The notes beneath the pieces were generated by a model. It was not told where the DNA came from. It searched no databases and saw nothing but the letters and a program-made list of their open reading frames with translations. A stretch of 64,000 nt of DNA from Enterobacter cloacae subsp. cloacae ATCC 13047 (GTDB taxonomy: Bacteria > Pseudomonadota > Gammaproteobacteria > Enterobacterales > Enterobacteriaceae): contig NC_014121.1 of the NCBI RefSeq assembly GCF_000025565.1, positions 1,736,001 to 1,800,000 on the forward strand, read 5' to 3'. Of the stretch, positions 47,803 to 58,217 are shown piece by piece; the first letter of the stretch is position 1, and the number at the start of each line of letters is the position of its first letter. Position numbers and translations under genes: made by a program.

Positions 47803-49439
47803 GGTTTTTTCACCTCTTGTTCTTTTTCACGGTCGACCCCGGCGAAGGAGGCGTTGCCAAACGGGCTCAATACCAGGCCTTTAATATCGTAACGATAGGC
47901 CTGCAGACGCAGGGAAGAGGCCAGCGGCAGCACGGGCAGTTCCTTAGCGAGGATCTTTTGCGCTTCATCATAGGCATCAATGCGTGACGAGAGCTGTTGT
48001 GACGCCAGCGCTTTTTGCAGAACGGCGTCAAACTCGCGGTTGCACCAGTGAGCGTAGTTGGTCTGTGAGTTTATTGCCGCGCAGCTCAGCAACGGACGGA
48101 AGAAACTGTCCGGGTCGTTACTGTCAGTCGCCCAGCCCGTCAGCGTGAGGTCATGGTTCATATCCATCAGGCGCGCTTCCTGAAAACGCCCTTCAACCGG
48201 AATGATGATCACTTTTACACCGACCTGCGCCATATCAGCCTGCAGCAGCTCGGCGGTTTTCAGTGGGCTAGGGTTCCATGCCTGAGAGCTGGTCGGTACC
48301 CAGAGTTGCAGCGTCAGGTTTTCAGCGCCCAACGCTTTAAGCTGTTCGCGTGCTTTTGCCGGATTGTATTCCGTGATTTTGGCTTCACCGTCATACGCCC
48401 ACGAGGCGCGCGGTAAAATAGAGGCAGCGGTTTCCGCGGTGCCGTAATAAATGGACTGCATCAAACGCTGGTTGTTAATGGCCAGCGCCAGCGCATGACG
48501 AACTGCCGGGTTATTCAGCGGCGGCTTATCGGTGTTAAAAGCGAGATAGGCAATGTTCATACCCGGGCGCAGCGTCAGGCGCAGGCGCGGATCGTCGCGT
48601 AAAATAGTGAGCTGGCTGGCGGCAGGCCAGGCCAGCACGTCACATTCGCCGGTCAGCAGCTTTGAGAGCCGTCCTGTACCGCCGGACCCGAGGTCGACCA
48701 CTACCTGCGGCATCAGCGGCGTGCCGCGCCAGAAGTGTTCGTGGCGCTGCAGGCGAATATATTGCCCGGCGCGGTATTCGGCCAGCTGGAACGGACCGGT
48801 ACCGACCGGCTGGCGGTCAAGCAGCTCCTGACGATCCTGCTTGTTCAGCTTTGCCGCGTACTCAGCGGACATGACGGACGCATAGTGGGTCGCCAGATGC
48901 CAGAGGAAAGAGGCATCCGGGCGCGTCAGGGAAAATTCAACCGTCCGGTTATCCAGTTTGCGCACGCTTTTAACGGTGTCGGCAAACTGCAGGCTGTCGA
49001 AATAGGGGAAGTTCCCCCCGTTGACGTTATGCCAGGGGTGATGGCGGTTGAAGATACGCTGGAACGTAAAGACCACATCGTCTGCATTCAGCTTGCGCGT
49101 GGGGGTAAACCACGGCGTATGCTGAAACGCAACGTCATCACGCAGACGGAAACGGTAAGTTGCGCCGTTGTCCAGCACCTCCCAGCTTTCCGCCAGCTCC
49201 GGCACCAGACGGTAGGTGTACGGATCAACATCAAGCAGACGGTCGTAAAGCTGAGCGGCGAGAGTATCCACAATCAGGCCGCTGCCCGCTTTTTGTGGGT
49301 TGAAGGTATCAACCTGTCCGCTGACGCAGTAGACGAAGCCACTGTCACGAATATCAGGCTGCTCAGTTGGCTCGGGGGCAGCAAAGGCCTGGCTACTGAA
49401 CAGACTGAGTGCAAAAAAGGACGATAAAACCAGACGCAT
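47799..49439 (-). CDS. sapA: Sap periplasmic peptide-binding protein SapA
   Basis: 546 residues. A cleavable signal peptide ([20 protein letters not shown]) and an SBP type 5 peptide-binding domain ([60 protein letters not shown]). In Haemophilus and Salmonella SapA binds antimicrobial peptides and sends them to the SapBCDF permease. First gene of the sap operon. In E. coli the puu region lies upstream; here an integrase scar and lipase operon do. Confidence 0.95.
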   Translation of the reverse strand: MRLVLSSFFALSLFSSQAFAAPEPTEQPDIRDSGFVYCVSGQVDTFNPQKAGSGLIVDTLAAQLYDRLLDVDPYTYRLVPELAESWEVLDNGATYRFRLRDDVAFQHTPWFTPTRKLNADDVVFTFQRIFNRHHPWHNVNGGNFPYFDSLQFADTVKSVRKLDNRTVEFSLTRPDASFLWHLATHYASVMSAEYAAKLNKQDRQELLDRQPVGTGPFQLAEYRAGQYIRLQRHEHFWRGTPLMPQVVVDLGSGGTGRLSKLLTGECDVLAWPAASQLTILRDDPRLRLTLRPGMNIAYLAFNTDKPPLNNPAVRHALALAINNQRLMQSIYYGTAETAASILPRASWAYDGEAKITEYNPAKAREQLKALGAENLTLQLWVPTSSQAWNPSPLKTAELLQADMAQVGVKVIIIPVEGRFQEARLMDMNHDLTLTGWATDSNDPDSFFRPLLSCAAINSQTNYAHWCNREFDAVLQKALASQQLSSRIDAYDEAQKILAKELPVLPLASSLRLQAYRYDIKGLVLSPFGNASFAGVDREKEQEVKKP

Positions 49440-49505
49440 AATTTTTAAGGTATGATATGTTAAGTGGCTATCTTACTAATATTAAACGAAATTATCCAGT
49501 GTCGT

Positions 49506-49736
49506 TTATCCCTGAGGGCATCCTGGGGGCAGTAGCGTTTGCAGTCGCTCATTCAGCATACCAACCTGATCGGCATTCATACCGACTCTCCACTTTGAAT
49601 ATACCTCATAAACCATCTTAGCATTTTCATGCCCTGTCTGACTCGCTATAAACGAAGGATTCGCCCCGACAGACCGTATGCGGTTAGCAACTGTGTGCGT
49701 GATTGGCTGATGGAACTCACGGCAGACATCTTCCCG
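49506..49736 (-). pseudogene. C-terminal fragment of a phage-type tyrosine integrase
   Basis: The open stretch read leftward encodes about 76 residues with no start codon of its own. It contains SVGANPSFIASQTGHENAKM followed by VYEVYSKW, the last two boxes of lambda-like site-specific integrases; the tyrosine nucleophile lies in the VYEVY part. An in-frame TAA at 49737-49739 blocks it upstream and the catalytic N-terminal part is missing. It marks a past insertion between sapA and pspF, beside the type I secretion operon. Confidence 0.8.
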
Positions 49737-49739
49737 TTA

Positions 49740-50141
49740 CCTCGCGATGCGATATTGGGTGGGCAATAAATCCCCTATAATAAAGTGCGCGCTGTTTATC
49801 CTGTGCAAGCATGATGCGATGGCGTGAATTATTATTGAGTCGATGTATTACAATAAGAAATATTCACTAAACGTATACTTGCTTAATTAATGGTTGCGTT
49901 ACGAGTAATGTTGATTTATATACTGACCCTCTGATCTTGCAATTTGGCAGGGCGAAAGAAAAAAGAATAAAATGAATCGTCATAACATCTAAGAAAATTA
50001 CAGTTTTCTGTTGGGGCATACCGAACGGCACTGCGCCTGATTGTCTGCTTTTTTATATTTAATGTTAAATCTTTTTCATCATGGACGTCTCGCGTCTTTC
50101 TCATGGCATGAGAAGTGACCAAAACATCAGAGAGTTAGGGA
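49740..50141. other. AT-rich region upstream of the type I secretion operon
   Basis: About 400 bp with no supported gene; lower GC than the flanking core genes to the eye. It should contain the promoter of the secretion operon. A palindrome close to its right end is listed separately. A 68-codon minus-strand ORF inside has no recognisable features and is not called. Confidence 0.5.
50098..50114. promoter_or_regulatory. 17-bp palindrome upstream of the secretion operon
   Basis: TTCTCATG-G-CATGAGAA: two perfect 8-base arms around one base, 27 bp upstream of the ABC-transporter start. Such symmetry suggests an operator for a dimeric regulator, but no regulator gene is adjacent. Confidence 0.45.
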
Positions 50142-51866
50142 ATGATTGAACCTTTGGGGCTAATTAAGAATTTTGCACGCGTTCGCACGCGCATATTCGT
50201 GACGATTGCGTTTTTCTCATCGGTCATAAATATACTGATGCTGGCACCATCTATTTATATGTTGCAGGTTTACGATCGCGCGCTGTCATCCGGGAATACC
50301 ACAACGCTTTTTATGTTGACGCTGCTGGTGTTATTTATGTTTGCCGTCATGGCACTCCTTGATTACGCGCGTGGCATCGTCATCATCCGATTGGGTAATC
50401 AATTTGATAATGCGCTTTCGCCTGCACTCTATACCGCTGCATGTGAAAGTAATCTCGTTAAGCACAGCCCGAATGCCGGGCAGGCTATCAGCGACCTCAC
50501 CGTTATACGCCAGTTTGTTACCGGCCCGGCGTTATTTGCGGTTTTTGATTCCATTTGGTTTCCTGTTTACCTCGGCGTTATTTTTCTTTTTAACACCTGG
50601 CTCGGGGTGTTCTCGCTTTCAGGCGCATGTCTGCTGCTGGCCCTGGCGTTTATTAACGAAAAAACGACGCGTCAGCTTTTGAATGAAGCGGGGGGGTATG
50701 CCTTGATCTCAAATCACCAGGCTAACAGCTCCTTACAATCTGCTGAGACGCTGCATGCCCTGGGGATGACTGACAACGTGAAGGCGCGCTGGTGGCGCGG
50801 ACATCAACAGTTCCTTTATTGCCAGAGTGCGGCCAGTGAACGCGCTGTATTGATGTCTGCCGTCACCAAAACCGTACGCATGGCGCTTCAGTCCCTGATG
50901 TTGGGGCTGGGCTGCTGGCTGGCGATTCTGGGAGACATCTCGCCGGGCATGATGATCGCGGGCTCAATTTTGCTCGGAAGAGCGCTGTCACCGGTGGAAC
51001 AACTCATCAGCATGGCGAAAGGCTACCGGTCAGCTCGTCTGGCATGGGAACGCGTGGTTCGTCTGACGGGAGACTTTCCCCCGGCGCAGGAGAGCATTCG
51101 CCTGCCGGCTGCGCAGGGAGTGCTCACGGTGGAGAATGTCACCGTTTTCCCTCCGGGAAACCCCCGGCAGCCCATACTGCAAAACATCACTCTGCGGGTA
51201 AACCCGGGTGAGGTGCTGGGAATTGTGGGAGCCAGTGCATCGGGGAAATCCTGTCTCGCCAGAGTGTTGTGCGGTGTCTGGCCTGCCGGAGAGGGGGATG
51301 TCAGGCTGGATGGGGCAGATATTTACCAGTGGCAGAAGCAGAAGCCGGGTCCTGGAATCGGCTACTTGCCACAGGACGTTACGCTTTTCACGGGAACCCT
51401 CGCTGAGAATATTGCCCAGTTTGGGGAGATTGATTCAACGCAACTGATCGCCACGGCAAAGCAGGCCGGGATCCACGACATGATTTTGCGTATGCCTGAC
51501 GGGTATAACACCCTGACCGGCGAGCAGGGTATGGCCCTGTCGGGTGGGCAAAAACAGCGCATTGGCCTGGCCCGGGCGCTGTACGGCAATCCGGCACTGG
51601 TGATCCTTGATGAGCCCAACGCTCACCTCGATGAATCGGGTGAGCAGGCTTTGCAGCAGGTTATCCGGCAGCTCCGGCAGCAGAAAAAAAGCGTTGTCAT
51701 CATTTCTCATCGTCCGGGAATATTGCCGCTGACCAGCCATTTGCTCGTCCTGGAAGGCGGAAAAACCAAGCTTTATGGCCCAACGGCACAACTCTTACAG
51801 CAGTCAGCTCGCCCGGTAAATAAGACACACAGCGTCCCTGCTGAACAAGGAAAAGCCCATGCATAA
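50142..51866 (+). CDS. Type I secretion ABC transporter (PrtD/LipB-like)
   Basis: 574 residues. Membrane domain about 1-300 (LAPSIYMLQVYDRALSSGN is typical of PrtD/HasD/LipB), then an ATPase domain with Walker A GIVGASASGKSCLARVL, signature LSGGQKQRIGLARAL, Walker B LVILDEPNAHLDE and the His switch ISHRPGI. No C39 peptidase domain, so it exports proteins with an uncleaved C-terminal signal. It overlaps the adaptor gene by eight bases. The cargo is probably the RTX lipase at the operon end. Confidence 0.93.
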   Translation: MIEPLGLIKNFARVRTRIFVTIAFFSSVINILMLAPSIYMLQVYDRALSSGNTTTLFMLTLLVLFMFAVMALLDYARGIVIIRLGNQFDNALSPALYTAACESNLVKHSPNAGQAISDLTVIRQFVTGPALFAVFDSIWFPVYLGVIFLFNTWLGVFSLSGACLLLALAFINEKTTRQLLNEAGGYALISNHQANSSLQSAETLHALGMTDNVKARWWRGHQQFLYCQSAASERAVLMSAVTKTVRMALQSLMLGLGCWLAILGDISPGMMIAGSILLGRALSPVEQLISMAKGYRSARLAWERVVRLTGDFPPAQESIRLPAAQGVLTVENVTVFPPGNPRQPILQNITLRVNPGEVLGIVGASASGKSCLARVLCGVWPAGEGDVRLDGADIYQWQKQKPGPGIGYLPQDVTLFTGTLAENIAQFGEIDSTQLIATAKQAGIHDMILRMPDGYNTLTGEQGMALSGGQKQRIGLARALYGNPALVILDEPNAHLDESGEQALQQVIRQLRQQKKSVVIISHRPGILPLTSHLLVLEGGKTKLYGPTAQLLQQSARPVNKTHSVPAEQGKAHA

Positions 51867-53172
51867 TAGCGATGCGCAGAAGACGCCCCTTGTTGACGTC
51901 GTTCCGTTTGTCCGCCTTGGCTGGGTAGTGTTGCTGGCAGGTCTGGGATCTTTCTTGCTCTGGGCGGCACTGGCGCCGCTGGATAAAGGTGTTGTTTCCA
52001 CCGGAACCGTGGTGGTGGACGGCTACCGTAAGGCCGTTCAGGCACCCACAGGCGGTGTGGTGACAAGCATCGCCGTCAGAGAGGGGCAGACGGTACATAA
52101 AGGCGACCTGCTGGTGCTGCTCAGCCAGCAATCGACGCTCGCCCAACTCTCCGCTGCGCGCCAGCATTATCTGACGTCGCTCATTGCTGAAAGCCGCCTG
52201 CAGTCTGAGCTGGCGGGCATGCAAACGCTGACCTTACCCCCTGAGACAGAAGACGAAGCCCTGCGGGATGCGATCAAGCCCATAGTGGCTCAGCAACGCC
52301 AGCTTATGCATGCCCGGCAGGAGGCGCTGAAAAATGCTCAGGAAAACGACGCTCAGGCCATTGCAGGGCTGGCTCGCCAGCGCGATTCGCTTGCCAGAAC
52401 CTGCGAGACGAAAGCGCAAGGGCTCGCACTGTTAAATCGTCAACTCAAAGACCTGAAACCACTAATGGAAGAGGGCTATTTCCCCCGTAACCGCTATCTC
52501 GATATCCAGGTGCAATCGGCGTCTCTGGCGGGCGAGGTGGGTGAAACCCGCAGCAAAATCGTAGAGTTAGGGAATCAGATCGCCCAGCTCAAACGCGGCA
52601 TGCAGCAGCGGTTGATTGATAACCGGAAAGATATTGAAACGCAAATTGACCAGCTTCGCCTGCAGGTCAGCGAGAGCAAAAAACAGCTGACGCTCTCCGG
52701 TGTCGATCTCTCCCTGACCCGCGTTGTCGCACCGCAGGATGGTGTGGTAATGAACCTCGCGCTTGCCAGCGACAGCGCGGTGGTGAGCGCGGGCGAGCAG
52801 CTACTGGAAATTGTCCCGCAGGCCTCCCCCCTGATTATCGACTCACAAATTGACGTCGCCCTGATCGATAAAGTCCATAAGGGCATGCCCGTTACCCTGA
52901 TGTTTACCGCCTTCAACCAGCAAAGCACGCCGAAAATCCCGGCCCGGGTATCGCTGGTGTCAGCGGATCGCCAGACCGATCCCACCACCCAGCAGCCGTA
53001 CTACAAGATTCAGATCGCCGTTACGCCGGAGGGGATGAAAAAGCTGAAGAGCGAGGAGGTTAAACCGGGTATGCCAGTAGAGGTCTTTATTAAAGCCGGA
53101 GAGCGCTCGCTGTTGAGCTATCTGCTGAAACCCATTGTGGATCGTGCATCGCGGTCGTTCATCGAGGAGTAA
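51859..53172 (+). CDS. Type I secretion membrane-fusion protein (HlyD family, PrtE/LipC-like)
   Basis: 437 residues. One N-terminal membrane helix (about 15-38, WVVLLAGLGSFLLWAALAPL), a split lipoyl/barrel-sandwich domain (VVVDGYRKAVQAPTGGVVTS early, RVVAPQDGVVMNLALASDSA late), a long coiled-coil hairpin between them (residues 90-290) and a beta-barrel tail. It bridges the ABC pump and the outer-membrane channel across the periplasm. Two bases before the outer-membrane gene. Confidence 0.93.
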   Translation: MHNSDAQKTPLVDVVPFVRLGWVVLLAGLGSFLLWAALAPLDKGVVSTGTVVVDGYRKAVQAPTGGVVTSIAVREGQTVHKGDLLVLLSQQSTLAQLSAARQHYLTSLIAESRLQSELAGMQTLTLPPETEDEALRDAIKPIVAQQRQLMHARQEALKNAQENDAQAIAGLARQRDSLARTCETKAQGLALLNRQLKDLKPLMEEGYFPRNRYLDIQVQSASLAGEVGETRSKIVELGNQIAQLKRGMQQRLIDNRKDIETQIDQLRLQVSESKKQLTLSGVDLSLTRVVAPQDGVVMNLALASDSAVVSAGEQLLEIVPQASPLIIDSQIDVALIDKVHKGMPVTLMFTAFNQQSTPKIPARVSLVSADRQTDPTTQQPYYKIQIAVTPEGMKKLKSEEVKPGMPVEVFIKAGERSLLSYLLKPIVDRASRSFIEE

Positions 53173-53174
53173 AG

Positions 53175-54533
53175 ATGCTTACCGCAAAGTTCATACCTGT
53201 TGTGTATCTGCTCGCGCTGATGACGTCCTTTTCAGCAGGTGCGCTGACACTGACTCAGGGCTGGTTCATGGCGCTGGACAACGATCCGCAATACCGCGCT
53301 GCCGTGAAGGATCAGCTTGCCGGAGAAGAGTACATCCCCATCGGTCGCGCCGGGTTACTGCCAAAAGTCAGCGTTAGCTATCAACGCGCACCGCGTAACT
53401 GGCAGCGGCAGCAGTACCAGCAGACAAATTTGTTGGAGGAGCGTTCTGAGGTGGTGCAGCATCAACAATATGACAGTTATTCGGGATCGGTTACCGTTGT
53501 TCAGCCGCTGTTTGATTACGATGCCTATGCGGGGTATCGCATCGGCATTATCAAAAAAATGCAGTCTGATGAACGCTACCGAAGCAGTCTGCTTGATCTG
53601 CAAAACCGCTTCATTACCGCCTGGCTGGATCTTACCGAGGCGCATCAACGGCTCCAGCTTGCGACTCTGCATCGTCAGGGGCTGGAAGAGCAGAAAAAGC
53701 AGGCTCAGCGACAGTTTGAGGCCGGTGAGGGCGCAGTAACGGATGTCACAGAGACCGCCTCTGCGCTCAGCCTGGCGATTGCGGATGAGGTGGAGGCGCG
53801 CGATACGCTGGATACGGCTAACGTTGCGTTATCAGCGATCGTGGGCGTGGATCTCTCGCAGACGGCAACGCTACCGATACTCGGTGAAAAGCCGCTTAAG
53901 CTGCCGCTGGCATCAGGAGACTATCGATACTGGGAACAAAAGGCGGCTGCGCATAATCCCGATATTCTTTCTGCCGGACATAACGTGGAAGAAAAACGCT
54001 ATGAAATTGAACGCAGTCGCGCTGGCGCGCTTCCCCGGGTACAGCTTTACGCGATGCATTCGGAGAACGATTCAAGCAACGACAATACCATTCATCAGAA
54101 ATATCGTACCGACAGCATAGGCCTGCGCGTAAGCATGGATCTCTTTTCCGGGGGCGGCGTTTCAGCGTCCCTGCGTCAGGCAGCGGCCCGCTATGAGCAG
54201 GCAAAATATCTTCATGATGCACAGCGGCTGGCGACCTACAGCGAAATTAAAAAATCCTTAAATAAATGCCTCCATGCGTCAGAGCGCCTTGCTGCCTATG
54301 CTTCCGCGGTGGACGCCGCCAGGCGTCAGATTGAAGCGACGAAAAAAAGCATTCAGGCTGGTCAGCGCATGAATATCGATTTATTAAATGCAGAACAATC
54401 TTTCTATAAAACCAAAGTTGAGCTTACTGCAGAAAAACATGCTGTCATTAAGGCATGGGTCAGTTTGCTCGCGCAGACGGGCGAAATAAACAATGATAAC
54501 GTTATGTTACTTGATTCGTATTTTGCTCAATGA
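53175..54533 (+). CDS. Type I secretion outer-membrane factor (TolC family, PrtF/LipD-like)
   Basis: 452 residues. Signal peptide ending near residue 23 (LALMTSFSAGALT), then two repeated TolC-type halves: YRAAVKDQLAGEEYIPIGRA early, and later LEEQKKQAQRQFEAGEGAVT and IQAGQRMNIDLLNAEQSFYK. It forms the trimeric outer-membrane channel of the exporter. With the two previous genes it makes a complete, self-contained type I system. 27 bp before the lipase gene. Confidence 0.92.
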   Translation: MLTAKFIPVVYLLALMTSFSAGALTLTQGWFMALDNDPQYRAAVKDQLAGEEYIPIGRAGLLPKVSVSYQRAPRNWQRQQYQQTNLLEERSEVVQHQQYDSYSGSVTVVQPLFDYDAYAGYRIGIIKKMQSDERYRSSLLDLQNRFITAWLDLTEAHQRLQLATLHRQGLEEQKKQAQRQFEAGEGAVTDVTETASALSLAIADEVEARDTLDTANVALSAIVGVDLSQTATLPILGEKPLKLPLASGDYRYWEQKAAAHNPDILSAGHNVEEKRYEIERSRAGALPRVQLYAMHSENDSSNDNTIHQKYRTDSIGLRVSMDLFSGGGVSASLRQAAARYEQAKYLHDAQRLATYSEIKKSLNKCLHASERLAAYASAVDAARRQIEATKKSIQAGQRMNIDLLNAEQSFYKTKVELTAEKHAVIKAWVSLLAQTGEINNDNVMLLDSYFAQ

Positions 54534-54560
54534 TTGTTGATAATAAACAGAGGGACGACT

Positions 54561-56294
54561 ATGCCTGTATTCGATTATCAGGGCGAGAAAAACACGCAGC
54601 TTATTAAGGATGCACTGACCATTGAAAGTATCAATTTTGGTGCAGCCACGTATGCTGATTATACCTATACAGAAGAAAATGGCTGGAAAGTATTAGACGG
54701 GACCACGCTTAACTACAGCGGCTGTACTAATCCCTATGGTGCTTTTTATGGCGAAAGTCTTCTTGAAACCAGCGCTGAATGCAACGTTATGGGAAAATAT
54801 GACGCCAATGGCAAGCTGGTCAATATAGGCATTAGCTTCTGGGGGACGGGCACTTACGCCAGCGCGCCTTCACTTCAGCATACCATCAATACCGCGATGG
54901 ATACCGTCAGCGACGTATTATCTGCACTGGTCGACGGCTATGCGGATAACTATGTTCTCAACGCGTATAAAAACCTCATGAGTTCGGTGGCCGCGTTTGC
55001 CACGGCAAATGGCCTGACCGGTAATGACATCATCATTACCGGACATAGTCTTGGCGGACTGGCTGTTAACAGCATGGCAACCCTGTCCGCACAGGGCCAG
55101 TGGGGTGGTTTCTTTGAGGACGCAAGCTACGTCGCATTCGCCTCTCCGACTCAAAACCTGGCCGATGACAAAGTGCTTAATATTGGTTATGAGAACGATC
55201 CGGTATTTCGTGTGTTAACGGGTCACAGCTTGACGCTGGACAGTTTATTTAACCACGACACGCCGCTTGAAACCTGCACCAACAACATCGTCTCCTTTAA
55301 TGATTACTATGCCGGCCTGACCAACGATTGTAAGATCTTTTCGATCGCGAATATGGCGTCCTGGGCCGGGCACTCCGGTCAGGGCTATACGGACGGTGCA
55401 TTACGAATTATGGATTCTGAAATCTATGATTTCACCCATCAAAATTACAATATCATTGTTTCTAATCTTTCTGAAGCATACCGTTCCACGACCTGGGTTT
55501 CGGATCTCAATAAATCCGTAACGCATGTGGGATCAACATTTATTATTGGTACCGAAACAAATGATTTATTACAAGGAGGGAAGGGTAACGATTATCTCTG
55601 CGGTGGTGGGGGAGATGACAGTTTTAAAGATCACAGCGGCTACAACGTTATTTATGGCGGCGCAGGGACTAACACCTACGTAACGGAATGTCATATTGCC
55701 GATTTTACGTTTAGCCACGATGCAGAAGGGACGCTGTACTTTAAATATTCCACCGGCGATATTACACGGGCGGAAGATATCCATTACGTTAACGCAGACC
55801 ACACCTTGTTCAGCCTGTTTGGTATTAACATCAACCAGAACGCGACATGGCAGGTCACGGATTATGGCTTAGAAGGTGACAGTGGCTCAATCGCGTATGC
55901 GAAAAGCTATTATGCCGGTAAAGAGAACAGCTTCACTATCTCGACCGCCAGTAATGATAGCTGGTTCTATTCAGGAGCCAATGACAGTGAGATCAGCGTA
56001 AACGGGAACAATAACAATGTGGTTTCCGGGTATGCCGACGACGCCATCCACCTTAACGGCAGCGAAAACACGCTTCTCTTCTACGGTGATTTTGGTCATG
56101 ACACGGTCTATAACCTCTCCGCCAGCGACAGCCTGATCTTTATGGCTAACCAGAACATTGCCGATAATGACAGCTATCTCAACCACCTGTCGTTTGAAGG
56201 TGATAATGCCTTACTCACCTACGGCGACAGCAGCGTCACGCTGGTCGGTGTGAATACCGATATGCTTTCGCAGATGCATATTGCGGTAGCATAA
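54561..56294 (+). CDS. RTX lipase, family I.3 (type I secreted)
   Basis: 577 residues from the ATG with GAGGG six bases upstream (a TTG at 54534 is unlikely). N-terminal alpha/beta-hydrolase domain: catalytic Ser163 in TGHSLGGLAVN, probable Asp213 (GYENDPVFR) and His271 (WAGHSGQG), spaced as in Serratia LipA. Then FIIGTETNDLLQGGKGNDYL with a short calcium-binding RTX block (GGKGNDYLC, GGGGDDSFK, GGAGTNTYV), a degenerate second parallel beta-roll, and a C-terminal secretion signal after SVTLVGVNTDML. No signal peptide, as expected for type I export. It should hydrolyse triglycerides or polyesters outside the cell. Six cysteines are unusual for such a protein. Confidence 0.9.
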   Translation: MPVFDYQGEKNTQLIKDALTIESINFGAATYADYTYTEENGWKVLDGTTLNYSGCTNPYGAFYGESLLETSAECNVMGKYDANGKLVNIGISFWGTGTYASAPSLQHTINTAMDTVSDVLSALVDGYADNYVLNAYKNLMSSVAAFATANGLTGNDIIITGHSLGGLAVNSMATLSAQGQWGGFFEDASYVAFASPTQNLADDKVLNIGYENDPVFRVLTGHSLTLDSLFNHDTPLETCTNNIVSFNDYYAGLTNDCKIFSIANMASWAGHSGQGYTDGALRIMDSEIYDFTHQNYNIIVSNLSEAYRSTTWVSDLNKSVTHVGSTFIIGTETNDLLQGGKGNDYLCGGGGDDSFKDHSGYNVIYGGAGTNTYVTECHIADFTFSHDAEGTLYFKYSTGDITRAEDIHYVNADHTLFSLFGININQNATWQVTDYGLEGDSGSIAYAKSYYAGKENSFTISTASNDSWFYSGANDSEISVNGNNNNVVSGYADDAIHLNGSENTLLFYGDFGHDTVYNLSASDSLIFMANQNIADNDSYLNHLSFEGDNALLTYGDSSVTLVGVNTDMLSQMHIAVA

Positions 56295-56297
56295 CTC

Positions 56298-56326
56298 TTA
56301 TCCCCGCGGGAACCTCGCGGGGATAA
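56298..56326. terminator. Hairpin after the lipase gene
   Basis: TTATCCCCGCG (56298-56308) pairs perfectly with CGCGGGGATAA (56316-56326), loop of 7. It lies between convergent lipase and pspF genes. No T run follows, so efficiency is uncertain. Confidence 0.65.
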
Positions 56327-56350
56327 ATCCCGTCAGAATGGTTCTGCCCG

Positions 56351-57328
56351 TCAGCGCATCTGGTGCTTTTTGAGCAATGCTCTTAACTGGTGGTAGGTCA
56401 GCCCCAACAGTTCAGCCGCCCCTTTCTGGTTATATTTCGCCATCCTCAGGCTCTGCTCCAGTAGCTGTTGTTCCTGCTTATGCTGAAACTGGCGCAGATC
56501 GAGCGGGAGTGAGGGCCCATCGTTCGAACTCGCCGGGGCGGTGACAGATGGCGCGTTACGCTGAAAAGGATCGAGAATAATGTTGTCCAGTTCCGTTTCG
56601 CTGCTGCCGTGACGGTAGACAGAGCGTTCGACGACGTTCTTCAGCTCGCGAATATTCCCCGGCCAGGGGTAGTTAAGCAGCGTCTCCCGGGCATTATCGC
56701 TAAAGCCCGAAAAGAGCGGCAGACCCAGCTCACGGCACATCTGAATGGCAAACTGTTCCGCCAGCAGCATAATATCGCTGCGCCGTTCACGCAGCGGTGG
56801 AAGCTGGACGACGTCAAAAGCGAGGCGGTCGAGCAGGTCGGCGCGAAATTTATCCTCAGCCACCATTTCCGGCAGGTTGGCATTTGTCGCACAGACCAGA
56901 CGCACGTTAACCTGTAGCGGCTGGCTGCCGCCGACGCGTTCCAGCTCGCCATATTCAATGACGCGCAACAATTTTTCCTGTACCAGCATTGGCGCGGTGG
57001 CCAGCTCGTCAAGGAACAGGGTGCCGCCGTCGGCACGCTCGAAACGGCCAGGATGGCGCTTTTGCGCCCCGGTAAAGGCTCCCGCTTCATGGCCGAACAG
57101 CTCGGTATCCAACAGGTTTTCATTCAGCGCGGCACAGTTAAGCGAAATAAAAGGACCATCCCAGCGCCCGGACAGATAGTGGAGTCGGTTGGCGATCAGC
57201 TCCTTGCCCGTGCCGCGCTCACCGATTATCAGCACCGGTTTGTTGAGAGGGGCGAGGCGTGAAACCTGCTCCAGCACTTCGAGAAAGCTGTTAGCCTCAC
57301 CGAGTAAATTGTCTTTATATTCAGCCAT
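56351..57328 (-). CDS. pspF: Sigma-54 enhancer-binding protein PspF
   Basis: 325 residues. AAA+ domain with Walker A IIGERGTGKELIA, the sigma-54 contacting loop GAFTGA (in GHEAGAFTGAQKRHPG), Walker B GGTLFLDELATAP, then a Fis-type helix-turn-helix (QKGAAELLGLTYHQLRALLK). It has no N-terminal receiver domain, as usual for PspF; PspA binds and inhibits it. ATG 57328 (MAEYKDNLLGEANSF) is the family start. Divergent from pspA. Confidence 0.97.
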   Translation of the reverse strand: MAEYKDNLLGEANSFLEVLEQVSRLAPLNKPVLIIGERGTGKELIANRLHYLSGRWDGPFISLNCAALNENLLDTELFGHEAGAFTGAQKRHPGRFERADGGTLFLDELATAPMLVQEKLLRVIEYGELERVGGSQPLQVNVRLVCATNANLPEMVAEDKFRADLLDRLAFDVVQLPPLRERRSDIMLLAEQFAIQMCRELGLPLFSGFSDNARETLLNYPWPGNIRELKNVVERSVYRHGSSETELDNIILDPFQRNAPSVTAPASSNDGPSLPLDLRQFQHKQEQQLLEQSLRMAKYNQKGAAELLGLTYHQLRALLKKHQMR

Positions 57329-57426
57329 GATGAAATTAACCACTCCTTAGCGAGATTCACCAGGTGAGCTTAGTTCCACAGTGAGCGAAAATCAATCACA
57401 TTCAGTGAAATCAATAAGATAAAAAG

Positions 57427-57443
57427 TTGGCACGGGAATTGTA
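57427..57443 (+). promoter_or_regulatory. Sigma-54 promoter of pspA
   Basis: TTGGCAC (57427-57433), five bases, TTGTA (57439-57443): the -24/-12 pattern with GG at -24 and one departure from consensus at -12 (GT in place of GC), as in the E. coli pspA promoter. It is 52 bp upstream of the pspA start. The AT-rich stretch 57380-57425 likely holds the PspF and IHF sites. Confidence 0.88.
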
Positions 57444-57491
57444 TTATCTGTACAGCAGGGCATAGCCCGATAACAGAAATGTGAGGATTGA

Positions 57492-58163
<672 letters not shown>

Positions 58164-58217
58164 TAATTCATGCGGCACCTGAGCGTGCCGCCACGCATCG
58201 TACGACAAGGAGTACAC

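Noticed and set aside
49916..50122. 68-codon minus-strand ORF upstream of the secretion operon
   Set aside because: AT-rich random-looking sequence with no motif; lies in the likely promoter region.
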